Positions 52,053 to 61,159 of a stretch of 64,000 nt of DNA are shown in pieces (position 1 is the stretch's first letter; every line of letters begins with the position of its first letter). The DNA comes from Suttonella indologenes (GTDB lineage Bacteria > Pseudomonadota > Gammaproteobacteria > Cardiobacteriales > Cardiobacteriaceae). The position numbers and the translations under genes are program-made. The stretch is taken from positions 561,001 to 625,000 of the forward strand of contig NZ_UHIA01000003.1 in assembly GCF_900460215.1 (NCBI RefSeq). Direction: 5' to 3'. Below the pieces are notes generated by a model that ran no database searches, had not been told where the DNA came from, and saw only the letters and a program-made list of their open reading frames with translations.

Positions 52053-52805
52053 ATGCACATCGATTTCATCAGCATTTTTCCCGAATTAATTGCGCATTGG
52101 TTCAGCCAAGGCGTCATCGGGCGCGCCATTGACAAGCAAATCCTGCAATTCTCCTATCATAATCCGCGCCAATACAGCGCAGACCGCCACGGAAGAATTG
52201 ACGACCGCCCCTTTGGCGGCGGCCCCGGCATGGTGATGCAATATGTGCCGCTAGCGCAAATGGCGGCGCAGTTAAACGCGCAAGCAGAACGCCCTTTTCA
52301 CGTCTATCTCAGCCCGCAGGGCATGCCTTTTACGCATGAAGTCGCCGCGCAATTAGCGGGCAAACCCCGCCTTGCCTTTTGGTGCGGACGCTACGAAGGT
52401 ATTGATCAACGCTTTATCGATCAGCATATTGATGCGGAAATTTCTCTGGGCGATTTTGTCTTATCCGGCGGCGAAATCGCCGCTGCGGTCATTACCGACG
52501 CGGTCTGCCGCTTGATTGACGGCGTTTTGGGAGACGGACAATCCGCCTGTCAGGATTCCTTCCACGATAAACTTTTAGACCACCCCCACTATACACGCCC
52601 TGAAATTGCTGATAAAATCTGCGCCCCTGAAATACTGCTCAGTGGCAATCATGCGCTTATCGCCCGTTGGCGCATGAAACAGGCACTGGGCAGAACGTTT
52701 TTACTGCGTCCTGATATTTTTGCTGAACTTAATCTCAGCCGGACGCAGCAAAATTTATTAAATGAATTTTTAGCTGAAACCCATTTTTCTGGAGAGCCGT
52801 CATGA
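52053..52805 (+). CDS. trmD: tRNA (guanine(37)-N(1))-methyltransferase
   Basis: 250 residues of the SPOUT knot fold: DDRPFGGGPGMVMQ, LSPQGMPFTHEVA, FWCGRYEGIDQRFID, EISLGDFVLSGGE, and the late HYTRPE. It makes m1G37 in tRNAs and prevents frameshifting. The stop overlaps the rplS start by four bases. Confidence 0.97.
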   Translation: MHIDFISIFPELIAHWFSQGVIGRAIDKQILQFSYHNPRQYSADRHGRIDDRPFGGGPGMVMQYVPLAQMAAQLNAQAERPFHVYLSPQGMPFTHEVAAQLAGKPRLAFWCGRYEGIDQRFIDQHIDAEISLGDFVLSGGEIAAAVITDAVCRLIDGVLGDGQSACQDSFHDKLLDHPHYTRPEIADKICAPEILLSGNHALIARWRMKQALGRTFLLRPDIFAELNLSRTQQNLLNEFLAETHFSGEPS

Positions 52806-53167
52806 GCAACATCATCGACACCCTTGAACAAGAACAATTTAAAACCGATTTACCTGAATTCAATCCAGGCGATACCGTTGTCGTACAAGTCAAAGTACGC
52901 GAAGGCAACCGTGAACGTTTGCAGGCTTTTGAAGGCGTAGTTATCGCTAAGAAAAACCGTGGTTTAGGTTCATCTTTTACTGTGCGCAAAATCTCTCACG
53001 GCGAAGGCGTCGAGCGCGTTTTCCAAACGCACAGTCCTTTGATTGATTCCGTGAGCGTCAAACGCCGCGGCGACGTACGCCGTGCGAAATTATATTATCT
53101 GCGCGGATTGGAAGGCAAAGCAGCGCGTATCAAAGAAAAACTTGATACTAAAAAAGCCGCTGAATAA
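52802..53167 (+). CDS. rplS: 50S ribosomal protein L19
   Basis: 121 residues with FNPGDTVVVQVKVREGNRERLQAFEGVVIAKKNRGLGSSFTVRKISHGEGVERVFQTHSP, typical of L19 at the subunit interface. Last of the rpsP operon, though cysQ follows after only 7 bases. Confidence 0.97.
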   Translation: MSNIIDTLEQEQFKTDLPEFNPGDTVVVQVKVREGNRERLQAFEGVVIAKKNRGLGSSFTVRKISHGEGVERVFQTHSPLIDSVSVKRRGDVRRAKLYYLRGLEGKAARIKEKLDTKKAAE

Positions 53168-53174
53168 GGAAAAC

Positions 53175-54047
53175 ATGCAGGCACTTGAATTTCAAGACTG
53201 TATCTCGCAAATCGCCGCATTGTGTGCAAACGCTTCTGCGGCGATTTTGTCATTCTATGGTCATCAAGATCATATGGGCATTGTCATTAAAGACGACAAA
53301 TCCCCTTTAACGCAGGCGGATCTTGCCGCCGACCGCATTCTCAACGAAGGCTTGGTCAAGATTGCGTCCATTCCCGTCGTCAGCGAAGAAAATCTTTCCA
53401 GCCAAAACCAGTCATTTGAAGACTATTGGCTGATTGACCCCATTGACGGCACAAAGGAATTTATCCGCCAAAGCGATCAATTTTGCATTGCGATTGCGCG
53501 CATTTACCGGCACCGACCGATTTTAGGCTTGATTTATTCTCCCACTCAGCGCTGCTATTGGTATGCCGGCGCAGGCATGGGCGCGTATAAAGTAAGCCCG
53601 AATCAAGCGCCGCAACGCCTGCACTGCCGCCGTTTCAATCCCGCAGAACCGCGTCTATTGACTGCCGGCATCAATGTCAGCAAGCGCGTGCATCATTTTT
53701 TGCAATCGCAATTTGGCGAATATCGGCATGTCAGCCAAGCCAGCGCGCTGAAATTCTGCCGAATGGCGGAAGGCGATGCCGATTTTTACGTCAAACTGTC
53801 GCTCGGCGGCAGCGAATGGGATATTGCGGCGGGCGATATTTTGCTTAGCGAAGCCGGCGGTGGTCTTCGCTACTTTCCGCAGCTCGCCGCCATTGAGTAT
53901 GGCGCGCGCGAACATCTGCAAAATCCACCTTTCCTTGCCTATGGCGCCGGCTTTGACGACAGCCGCATCACCGCTTACTTTCAAGCCATGCAAGCGCTGT
54001 TTGCCGCCGAACAGCAGACCTCGCGCACACCGTCGCCATTTTTTTAA
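53175..54047 (+). CDS. cysQ: 3'(2'),5'-bisphosphate nucleotidase CysQ-like
   Basis: 290 residues of the inositol-monophosphatase fold: KSPLTQADLAADRILNEGL, VSEEN, the metal site DPIDGTKEFI, and the late GGSEWDIAAGDILLSEAGGG. It should hydrolyse PAP to AMP in sulphur metabolism. ATG 53175 has AAGGAAA upstream, 7 bases after rplS. Confidence 0.9.
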   Translation: MQALEFQDCISQIAALCANASAAILSFYGHQDHMGIVIKDDKSPLTQADLAADRILNEGLVKIASIPVVSEENLSSQNQSFEDYWLIDPIDGTKEFIRQSDQFCIAIARIYRHRPILGLIYSPTQRCYWYAGAGMGAYKVSPNQAPQRLHCRRFNPAEPRLLTAGINVSKRVHHFLQSQFGEYRHVSQASALKFCRMAEGDADFYVKLSLGGSEWDIAAGDILLSEAGGGLRYFPQLAAIEYGAREHLQNPPFLAYGAGFDDSRITAYFQAMQALFAAEQQTSRTPSPFF

Positions 54048-54062
54048 TCACAGACACACATC

Positions 54063-55409
54063 ATGACTAAAACCGTTGAACTCCTTGCCCCAGCCGGCTC
54101 AATCAAAACCATGCGCTATGCTTTTGCCTATGGCGCCGACGCTGTTTACGCAGGCTCCGCCCGCTATTCCTTGCGCATGCGCGGCAATGAATTCACGGAT
54201 GAAAACCTCAAACAAGGCATTGACGAAGCGCATGCCTTGGGCAAGCATTTCTATCTCACGGTCAATACCCAGCCGCATAATTACAAACTCGATACCGCTT
54301 TGCGCGATCTTGCGCCTTCGCTTGCCGCCAAGCCCGATGCGCTGATTATGTCCGACCCCGGGCTGATTATGATTGTCAAAGAAGCCTATCCCGATATGTC
54401 CATTCATCTCTCCGTGCAGGCCAATACCGTGAATTGGGCGACCGTGAAATTTTGGCAGCAAAACGGCGTCAGCCGCGTCATTCTGTCGCGCGAGCTCTCG
54501 CTGAAAGAAATTGCCGAAATCCGCCAACGCTGCCCCGATATGGAACTGGAAGTATTTGTCCACGGTGCCTTATGTATGGCGTATTCCGGACGCTGTCTGC
54601 TTTCAGGCTATTTCAACAACCGCGACCCCAATCAAGGCACTTGCACCAATGCCTGCCGCTGGAAATACAAAACCCATGCCAGCACCGAGGAAGAAGAAGG
54701 CGAATTCATCCCCACCCCCGATTTAATCTTCTCTCCCGATTCGTTGAGTGGCATCACGGACAGCCGTGAACGCCACCCTTTGGCTGACGGCGTTTATTAT
54801 CTGGAAGAAGAAAATCGCCCCGGCGAATATATGGAAATCACCGAAGACGAACACGGCACCTACATCATGAACAGCCGCGACCTGCGCGCGATTGAACACG
54901 TCGGCGAACTCGTAAAAATCGGCGTGGACTGCCTGAAAATTGAAGGGCGCACCAAATCCCATTACTATGCCGCCCGCACCGCTCAACTCTACCGCCAAGC
55001 GATTGACGACGCTTATGCGGGGCGCGATTTTAATCCCGATCTGAATGAAAAACTGGAAGGGCTGGCGAACCGCGGCTATACGGACGGCTTTTTCGTGCGC
55101 CGCCAAATCAAAGCCCAGCAAAACTACGCCACAGGCTCGTCCAATGCCGCCACTCAGCAATTTGTCGGCGAAGTTATCGCCTATGATGCGGAAAAAGGCT
55201 TGGCGACCATTGAAGCCAAAAACCATTTCCAAAGCGGCGACCGTGTGGAAATCATCAGCCCCGGCGGCAACCGCGAAATCACCATCGGCAGTCTTTTTGA
55301 CCGCAAAAACTGCGAAATCGTTCCGGCGGCAAAAGGCAGCGGCTGGCAGGTACAAACCGACATCGGCGAAGTGGATACCTTTACCCTTTTAGCTAAAAAT
55401 CTTTCTTAA
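54063..55409 (+). CDS. trhP: U32 family protein TrhP/YegQ, tRNA uridine-34 hydroxylation
   Basis: 448 residues: ELLAPAGSIKTMRYAFAYGADAVYAG at the start, the U32 signature ELEVFVHGALCMAYSGRCLLSGYFNNRDPNQGTCTNACRWKY with its Cys set, MNSRDLRAI...LKIEGRTKSHYYAA, and a C-terminal beta domain. E. coli TrhP (YegQ) takes part in prephenate-dependent 5-hydroxylation of tRNA U34. Starts 15 bp after cysQ. Confidence 0.92.
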   Translation: MTKTVELLAPAGSIKTMRYAFAYGADAVYAGSARYSLRMRGNEFTDENLKQGIDEAHALGKHFYLTVNTQPHNYKLDTALRDLAPSLAAKPDALIMSDPGLIMIVKEAYPDMSIHLSVQANTVNWATVKFWQQNGVSRVILSRELSLKEIAEIRQRCPDMELEVFVHGALCMAYSGRCLLSGYFNNRDPNQGTCTNACRWKYKTHASTEEEEGEFIPTPDLIFSPDSLSGITDSRERHPLADGVYYLEEENRPGEYMEITEDEHGTYIMNSRDLRAIEHVGELVKIGVDCLKIEGRTKSHYYAARTAQLYRQAIDDAYAGRDFNPDLNEKLEGLANRGYTDGFFVRRQIKAQQNYATGSSNAATQQFVGEVIAYDAEKGLATIEAKNHFQSGDRVEIISPGGNREITIGSLFDRKNCEIVPAAKGSGWQVQTDIGEVDTFTLLAKNLS

Positions 55410-55519
55410 GTCCTATTCATCGGTAAAGCGGTGCGGGCATAAATCTTCTACCGCAAAACTCAGTCTTTGATTCAGCAAGCCTATGCTACACTAAGCCTTT
55501 TCATCAAAAAGGAAAACAT

Positions 55520-56374
55520 ATGGACTGGAAAGGCGGCAGACGCAGCAATAATGTGCAAGACAGACGCGGCGCCGGTATGAAAGCCGGCGGCATCGGCTTA
55601 GGTGGCATCGTTATCATTTTAATCGGTCTCTTCTTTGGTGTGGATTTAAACACCATGTTAGGCTTAGTTCAAAATACCGGCGGTACTTCGCAATACGAAC
55701 AAAGCGCTCCTAGCGACGCCAAAAGCCAAGAACAGGCACAATTTGTAAAAGTGGTGCTTGGCGCCAATGAAGATCACTGGCAGCAGCAATTTAGCCGTTA
55801 CGGCATTCAATTTCGCGCACCCACACTGGTATTGTTTAGCAATCAAACACAAAGCGCCTGCGGCACTGCAAGCAGTATGACCGGTCCTTTCTACTGCCCG
55901 GCCGATCAGGGTATTTATATTGATCTGAATTTTATTCAAGACATGCGCCGCATGGGAGCAAGCAATAATACGGAAGTCGTCGGCAATTTTGCCCTTGCTT
56001 ATGTCATTGCCCATGAATTCGGTCATCATATTTCTAACCTGACAGGCGTATTGCCGCAAGCGCACAAAGCGATGAGCCAAGCAGGCAATAAAGCACAAGC
56101 CAATGCTATTTCCGTTGCTCTTGAATTGCAGGCAGACTGCTATGCCGGCGTTTGGGCGGCAAATTTAAGCAAGTATAATATTAATGTCAGTCGTGCGGAT
56201 TTGGAACATGGTTTGCAAGCAGCGTCCGCAGTAGGCGATGATCGCATCATGGCTTCGGCAGGACGCAGCATCAATCCCGAAAATTTTACCCACGGCAGCG
56301 CGCAGCAACGTATGGAATGGTTTGCTCGAGGCTTGCAAAGTGGCGATATGCAAAGCTGCGATACTTTCAAATAA
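55520..56374 (+). CDS. Neutral zinc metallopeptidase family protein (YpfJ-like)
   Basis: 284 residues: MDWKGGRRSNNVQDRRG at the start, one membrane helix (about 26-44), ACGTASSMTGPFYCPADQGIYIDL, and the zinc motif HEFGHH in VIAHEFGHHISNL. Typical of the YpfJ/KPN_02809 family. It is anchored with its domain probably in the periplasm. The substrate is unknown. Confidence 0.9.
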   Translation: MDWKGGRRSNNVQDRRGAGMKAGGIGLGGIVIILIGLFFGVDLNTMLGLVQNTGGTSQYEQSAPSDAKSQEQAQFVKVVLGANEDHWQQQFSRYGIQFRAPTLVLFSNQTQSACGTASSMTGPFYCPADQGIYIDLNFIQDMRRMGASNNTEVVGNFALAYVIAHEFGHHISNLTGVLPQAHKAMSQAGNKAQANAISVALELQADCYAGVWAANLSKYNINVSRADLEHGLQAASAVGDDRIMASAGRSINPENFTHGSAQQRMEWFARGLQSGDMQSCDTFK

Positions 56375-56385
56375 CACCTCCAAAA

Positions 56386-56414
56386 AAATCAACCGCCTAA
56401 TCGGCGGTTGATTT
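56386..56414. terminator. Terminator between ypfJ-like gene and betT (convergent)
   Basis: AAATCAACCGCC and GGCGGTTGATTT form a 12-bp stem around TAATC. A run of A before it gives seven T residues for the minus-strand betT transcript. Confidence 0.85.
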
Positions 56415-56472
56415 ATAGGCAAGTCATATTATTTCACGCCATTGTTACAAATGAAATAATATAGATATTTTC

Positions 56473-58464
56473 TTAACGCAGGCTATGTAAAAAGTGCATA
56501 TGGCGATGATACTGAGCGACGATGTCATTAATAACGCCTTCAGTGCTCCATCCCATAATATCGTAATCCTGACCGCCTTCACCCAAATGTACTTCAGCAC
56601 GATAGTAGGTCTGCGTATCATTGATTTCAGCTTCGCTGTCTTCATCTTCATTTTGCACAAAACCGGGCTGCGCATGTCCTGCCACACGCACTTTATAGAT
56701 AAAATCGATTTCATCGCCATGATTAGTCTGCAACACTACGCTGCCGCTTTTTTCATTCAGCACTCGCGCATCCACGCCTAAATTACGTAATTCTGCCGCA
56801 ACATTATCACAGGCTTTTTTAACCGTCGTATCAATAAAACGGCTGACCGTTTGGCGGCTCGGAAAATCCATAATAAGCTGCAAACGCTCGCGCCACACAC
56901 CGTCTCCTTGAGCAGGCAAAGGCATACTTAAATTCTGCTGCAAAATCTCCTGCTTCTGCGCATCAATATTCAAAGCTTTCAGCAGACCATACAGCGCTAC
57001 CATCAACACAGTAACAAAAGGTAAAGCGCTAGCAATCGCCATTGTCTGTAAAGCACCGAGTCCGCCGGCTAATAACAAGGCAATTGCCACCATGCCCGCA
57101 CCTAAAGACCAAAATAGGCGATAGCGCACGCCCTTGCTTCCTTTACCATGCGAACAAAGCATATCCATAACCAAGGCACCCGAGTCCGCGGAAGTGATGA
57201 AAAACACCACAATCATCAACAGTGCCACATAGCTAAATATGCCGGATAAAGGTAATTGCTCTAAAAAGGCAAACAGCGACAACGAAACATCTTGCTCGAT
57301 TACTTGACCCAAAATAGCATTCCCTTGATTTAAAATCATATCAATCGCGGAATTGCCAAACACGGTCATCCATAAGAAAGTGAAACCCGCCGGCACAAAT
57401 AAGACACCTAACACAAATTCGCGAATAGTCCGACCGCGTGAAACACGCGCGATAAACAAACCGACAAATGGTGCCCAACTTACCCACCAGCCCCAATAGA
57501 GAATCGTCCAACCGCCAAACCAATCGGTTTTATCATAAGCATAAAGATTAAACGTCATGCTCACAATGCTGGAAATATAAGAACCTACATTCTGTACATA
57601 GGCTTGTAATAAAAATACGGTTGATCCGGCAAGCAACACAAACAGCATCAATACCACTGCCAAACCCAAATTTAACTCGGATAAAAATTTCACTCCCTTA
57701 TCCAAACCCGACATCACAGAGATCGTTGCCAAAGCACAAATCACTGCAATTAAAATCACTTGACTTGCCGTTCCGACCGGAACAAAAGAGAACAGATGAT
57801 TAATTCCCGTATTCACCTGTAAAGCGCCGTAACCAAGAGAAGTTGCCAAACCGAAGAGCGTACCTACCACAGCAAAAATATCCACTGCATGGCCAATCGG
57901 TCCGTAAATTTTATCGCCAATCAGCGGATACAAAGCCGAACGTAAAGTCAGCGGCAAATTATGACGGTAAGCAAAAAAAGCCAAAATTAAAGCCACTACC
58001 GCATACACCGCCCAAGCATGTAAACCCCAATGGAAAAACGTCAACTGCATCGCCTGACGTGCCGCATATATCGTGCCGCCCTCACCATGCGGAGGCGTTA
58101 AAAAGTGCATGACAGGTTCAGCGACACCAAAAAACATCAAACCAATTCCCATACCGGCAGAAAACAGCATCGCAAACCAAGAGAGATTGCTGTAATCCGG
58201 ACGTGAATGATCCGGTCCTAATTTGATATTGCCTAAACGAGACAATCCTAAATAAACGCTAAATAATAAAATTAAAGCAACCGTTAACACATAATACCAG
58301 CTGGCATTATCTACAATCATCGCTTGTAGTGCTTTAAAAGTCTTATCCGCTAATTCAGGCAATAAAATTGCAAATAAACTAATACATGCAATCAATCCTG
58401 CCGAAATCAGAAAAACCGCGGAATTCAGACCATGCTTATGCAGTTTTTGCATAGGTGTACTCAT
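56473..58464 (-). CDS. betT: BCCT family choline/betaine transporter, BetT-like
   Basis: 663 residues with 12 membrane segments and a long cytoplasmic C-terminal domain (about 150 residues), as in BetT. BCCT motifs are plain: FSAGMGIGLMFFGVAEPV, FFHWGLHAWAVYAVVAL, TDWFGGWTILYWGWWVSWAPFVGLFIARVSRGRTIREF, and FFITSADSGALV. It imports choline for osmoprotection. No betAB genes are here. ATG 58464 has AAGGA upstream; earlier starts are poor. Confidence 0.93.
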   Translation of the reverse strand: MSTPMQKLHKHGLNSAVFLISAGLIACISLFAILLPELADKTFKALQAMIVDNASWYYVLTVALILLFSVYLGLSRLGNIKLGPDHSRPDYSNLSWFAMLFSAGMGIGLMFFGVAEPVMHFLTPPHGEGGTIYAARQAMQLTFFHWGLHAWAVYAVVALILAFFAYRHNLPLTLRSALYPLIGDKIYGPIGHAVDIFAVVGTLFGLATSLGYGALQVNTGINHLFSFVPVGTASQVILIAVICALATISVMSGLDKGVKFLSELNLGLAVVLMLFVLLAGSTVFLLQAYVQNVGSYISSIVSMTFNLYAYDKTDWFGGWTILYWGWWVSWAPFVGLFIARVSRGRTIREFVLGVLFVPAGFTFLWMTVFGNSAIDMILNQGNAILGQVIEQDVSLSLFAFLEQLPLSGIFSYVALLMIVVFFITSADSGALVMDMLCSHGKGSKGVRYRLFWSLGAGMVAIALLLAGGLGALQTMAIASALPFVTVLMVALYGLLKALNIDAQKQEILQQNLSMPLPAQGDGVWRERLQLIMDFPSRQTVSRFIDTTVKKACDNVAAELRNLGVDARVLNEKSGSVVLQTNHGDEIDFIYKVRVAGHAQPGFVQNEDEDSEAEINDTQTYYRAEVHLGEGGQDYDIMGWSTEGVINDIVAQYHRHMHFLHSLR

Positions 58465-58554
58465 ATCTATTCCTTCAAAATTTTTAAATATCAAAGCTAT
58501 CTTCTGCTCTCTATACTTCAAAATAAAATCTCATCGCTGACTTATGCTATAAAT

Positions 58555-58735
58555 AAGCTGCTTAGATTCAAGCTTGAAGTGCAACATTTAATAGACAAGA
58601 GAGAAGATGTAAGAGGCGCAGTGTTGCACTTGCTCATCAACTCTCACCTATCAGAACGTCATGAATACTACACACATCTTACACAAGACAAAGGTATCAA
58701 ATATTCGTGCTCAAGAAAAGCGCTTACTCATATAG
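58555..58735 (+). mobile_element. IS30-family 5' remnant in plus orientation
   Basis: Starts with the IS end (TTAGATTCAAGCTTGAAGTG) and runs through the transposase start region (..THLTQ..., KKSAYSYS-type codons) to CATATAG, where the minus-strand IS30 copy begins. One A is missing against the minus copy, shifting the frame. Confidence 0.7.
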
Positions 58736-58742
58736 GGCAGAT

Positions 58743-59811
58743 TCAAATATGAAGTGCAACGCACCCAAAGCTAACTTTAACCTCCAATGGCGTCATAAAG
58801 CCTAGCACCTTACGAGGACGATTATTCAAATTGTCCTCTATCTCTTTGATGTATTCAGCGCAGAGATTATCGAGTCTCACAGACTTCGGCAAAAATTGCC
58901 GAATCAATCCGTTGAGGTTCTCATTACTCCCTCTCTCCCAAGAGTGATAAGGTCCGGCAAAAAATATCTCGGCATTGAGTGCTTCAGCTATCTGTTCATG
59001 CTGAGAAAATTCTTTGCCATTATCAAAAGTAATCGTGCAAACCTTTTCAGCATTAAGTATCTCTATACAAGCTTGTGCCACTTGTTCGGCTTTACGATGC
59101 TTCAATGCTTTGAGTTTGACTTCTCTTGTTGTTCTTTCTACAAGAGTCACTAATGCTCCTTTGTGCTTATAACCAATGACCGTATCACCTTCATAATCCC
59201 CTAAGCGCCTACGCTGTTCTACTATTTCCGGGCGTTCTGAAATATCTACTCTGTTGGGAATGTGTCCGCGTCTGTCATGAGCTTTGAAGCCACGTTTGCG
59301 GTAGGTTTTCTGACTACGCAGATGACGATATAAGTCTCCGCCTGATTTCTTGTCTGCATAAATATAGCGATAAATGCTTTCATGACTGGGAACATGTTGC
59401 CAACCCAGTCGTTTAAGACGCCCTGTCATCTGTTCGGGAGAATATTTTCTCTCAATCAGATGATTGATGTAGGCTTTGGCAAAATCACTGAGTTGATAAG
59501 CGTTTTGCTTTTTACGATCTTGTGCCATTTCTTGAGCCTGCAGCGGTCGATAAGCTCTTTTACCTGTATTGCGTTTAATCTCTCGGCTGATGGTATAGTC
59601 AAAGAAGTGAAAAAGTATTACGGCGTTGGCTCGCCTTGCCGTACGCTCTTGTACTGTCTGCAGCTCGCCGCCTTGTACTACTTTTTCACTTCTCCGACTA
59701 TAGATTTATGGCAGCCCACGATATTGGCTATTTCGCTATATGAATAAGCGCTTTTCTTAAGCACGGATATTTATACCTTTGTTCTTGTGTAAGATATGTA
59801 TAGTGTTTCAT
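58743..59811 (-). pseudogene. IS30 family transposase, disrupted by a MITE and a frameshift
   Basis: The intact downstream part (from about 59528) holds the DDE core: GDYEGDTVIG, TFDNGKEFS and ERGSNENLNG, then RPRKVLGFMTPLEV. The 5' part (KKSAYSYSEIANIVGCHKS) is cut from TISREIKRNTGKRAYRPL by the MITE at 59594-59702, exactly at a TA. A single base missing before KKSAYS shifts the frame as well. An ATG at 59528 could still start a product lacking the helix-turn-helix. Confidence 0.85.
59594..59702 (+). mobile_element. MITE family 1, complete copy inside the IS30 transposase gene
   Basis: TATAGTCAAAGAAGTGAAAA at the left and the inverse TTTTCACTTCTCCGACTATA at the right, 109 bp. Removing it with one TA restores the uninterrupted IS30 coding sequence (…CHKS-TISREIK…), so the target is TA and is duplicated. 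Confidence 0.92.
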
Positions 59812-59937
59812 AACGTTCTGATAGATAAGAGTTGATGAGCAAGTGCAACACTGCACATCTTACATCTTCTCTCTTGTCTATATAAACGTTGCACTTCAAG
59901 CTTGAGAATCTAAGCTCTTTTTTATTTCCTTGACTAT

Positions 59938-60005
59938 AGGTTTTATGACGCCATTGGAGGTTAAAGCTAGCTTTGGACGCGTTGCACTTCACACTTGAAT
60001 CTGCC
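59938..60005 (+). mobile_element. IS30-family 3' remnant in plus orientation
   Basis: Reads FMTPLEVKASFGRVALHT and a stop in the plus direction, then the IS end. It is the tail of the outer copy whose head is at 58555-58735. Confidence 0.7.
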
Positions 60006-60010
60006 TCCCA

Positions 60011-60049
60011 AAAAATCAAAGACTATCTGATAAGGATCAGATAGTCTTT
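60011..60049 (-). terminator. Terminator of comEA
   Basis: AAAGACTATCTGAT and ATCAGATAGTCTTT form a 14-bp stem with an AAGG loop, followed on the minus strand by GATTTTTT. It is about 40 bp after the comEA stop. Confidence 0.8.
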
Positions 60050-60086
60050 TAGAAAACTTTTTGTGCCTTAGGTTAGTAGCCTAAAA

Positions 60087-60389
60087 CTATTTTAAATTTT
60101 GAACATCCTCGAAAGAAGTTTCGCCTTCAACGCTTAAATCCTCTTTCAGTGCAGAAAAAATGCCCTCACCTATTCCTTTAACCAAAACGATATCTTCAAT
60201 TTTGGCAAAATCTCCATTAGCTTCACGATACTCTACAATTGCTTTAGCTTTAACCTCGCCAATATTTTTGAGCTGAGACAGTTCTTCTACCGTAGCCGTA
60301 TTGATATTGACCTTAGCAGATACCGCAGCCGATAAGCCCAATAAGACCAACACTCCCACTGCTTTAGTTAAAGTTTTTTTAAACAACAT
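60087..60389 (-). CDS. comEA: ComEA-like helix-hairpin-helix DNA-binding protein
   Basis: 100 residues: a signal peptide (LVLLGLSAAVSA) and a ComEA C-terminal domain (KVNINTATVEELSQLKNIGEVKAKAIVEYREANGDFAKIEDIVLVKGIGEGIFSAL) with two helix-hairpin-helix turns. Periplasmic ComEA binds and ratchets incoming DNA in natural transformation. ATG 60389 has GAGGAG upstream. The heptamer array begins 42 bp in front of it. A slightly acidic tail (SVEGETSFEDVQNLK) is unusual. Confidence 0.9.
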   Translation of the reverse strand: MLFKKTLTKAVGVLVLLGLSAAVSAKVNINTATVEELSQLKNIGEVKAKAIVEYREANGDFAKIEDIVLVKGIGEGIFSALKEDLSVEGETSFEDVQNLK

Positions 60390-60430
60390 AATGTACTCCT
60401 CAATTATTTTCCAAATTATGATGGTTATGA

Positions 60431-61067
60431 GCTCCAAGCTCTAAGCTCTAAGCTCTAAGCTCTAAGCTCTAAGCTCTAAGCTCTAAGCTCTAAGCTCTAA
60501 GCTCTAAGCTCTAAGCTCTAAGCTCTAAGCTCTAAGCTCTAAGCTCTAAGCTCTAAGCTCTAAGCTCTAAGCTCTAAGCTCTAAGCTCTAAGCTCTAAGC
60601 TCTAAGCTCTAAGCTCTAAGCTCTAAGCTCTAAGCTCTAAGCTCTAAGCTCTAAGCTCTAAGCTCTAAGCTCTAAGCTCTAAGCTCTAAGCTCTAAGCTC
60701 TAAGCTCTAAGCTCTAAGCTCTAAGCTCTAAGCTCTAAGCTCTAAGCTCTAAGCTCTAAGCTCTAAGCTCTAAGCTCTAAGCTCTAAGCTCTAAGCTCTA
60801 AGCTCTAAGCTCTAAGCTCTAAGCTCTAAGCTCTAAGCTCTAAGCTCTAAGCTCTAAGCTCTAAGCTCTAAGCTCTAAGCTCTAAGCTCTAAGCTCTAAG
60901 CTCTAAGCTCTAAGCTCTAAGCTCTAAGCTCTAAGCTCTAAGCTCTAAGCTCTAAGCTCTAAGCTCTAAGCTCTAAGCTCTAAGCTCTAAGCTCTAAGCT
61001 CTAAGCTCTAAGCTCTAAGCTCTAAGCTCTAAGCTCTAAGCTCTAAGCTCTAAGCTCTAAGCTCTAA
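60431..61067. repeat. Tandem array of the 7-bp unit GCTCTAA, 91 copies
   Basis: 637 bp, exactly 91 units. Only the first unit differs (GCTCCAA). All reading frames on both strands meet a stop every 21 bases, so it is non-coding. It fills the space between comEA (42 bp away) and the rRNA operon terminator (56 bp away). Confidence 0.95.
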
Positions 61068-61122
61068 AAATTAGAACATAAACGTAAGAGATTTTAAACT
61101 TAACAAAAAGCAATAAATAAAA

Positions 61123-61148
61123 AAGCCCCTGTATTACTACAGGGGCTT
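61123..61148 (-). terminator. rRNA operon terminator
   Basis: AAGCCCCTGTA and TACAGGGGCTT, an 11-bp stem, followed on the minus strand by TTTTTTATTTATTG. It follows the 5S gene by about 12 bp. Confidence 0.9.
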
Positions 61149-61159
61149 CGAATAAAAAC

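Larger units (their letters stand above)
58738..59917 (-). mobile_element. IS30-family insertion sequence, minus orientation, carrying a MITE
   Basis: The ends share AGATTCAA-like and GAAGTGCAAC motifs. Without the 107-bp MITE insertion it is about 1.07 kb, the usual IS30 size. Fragments of a second copy in the opposite direction lie on both sides. Confidence 0.78.

Noticed and set aside
60431..61067. CRISPR array
   Set aside because: The 7-bp units are directly adjacent with no spacers, and there are no cas genes.
60431..61067. Coding heptad repeat
   Set aside because: The 7-base period puts a stop in every frame of both strands each 21 bases.
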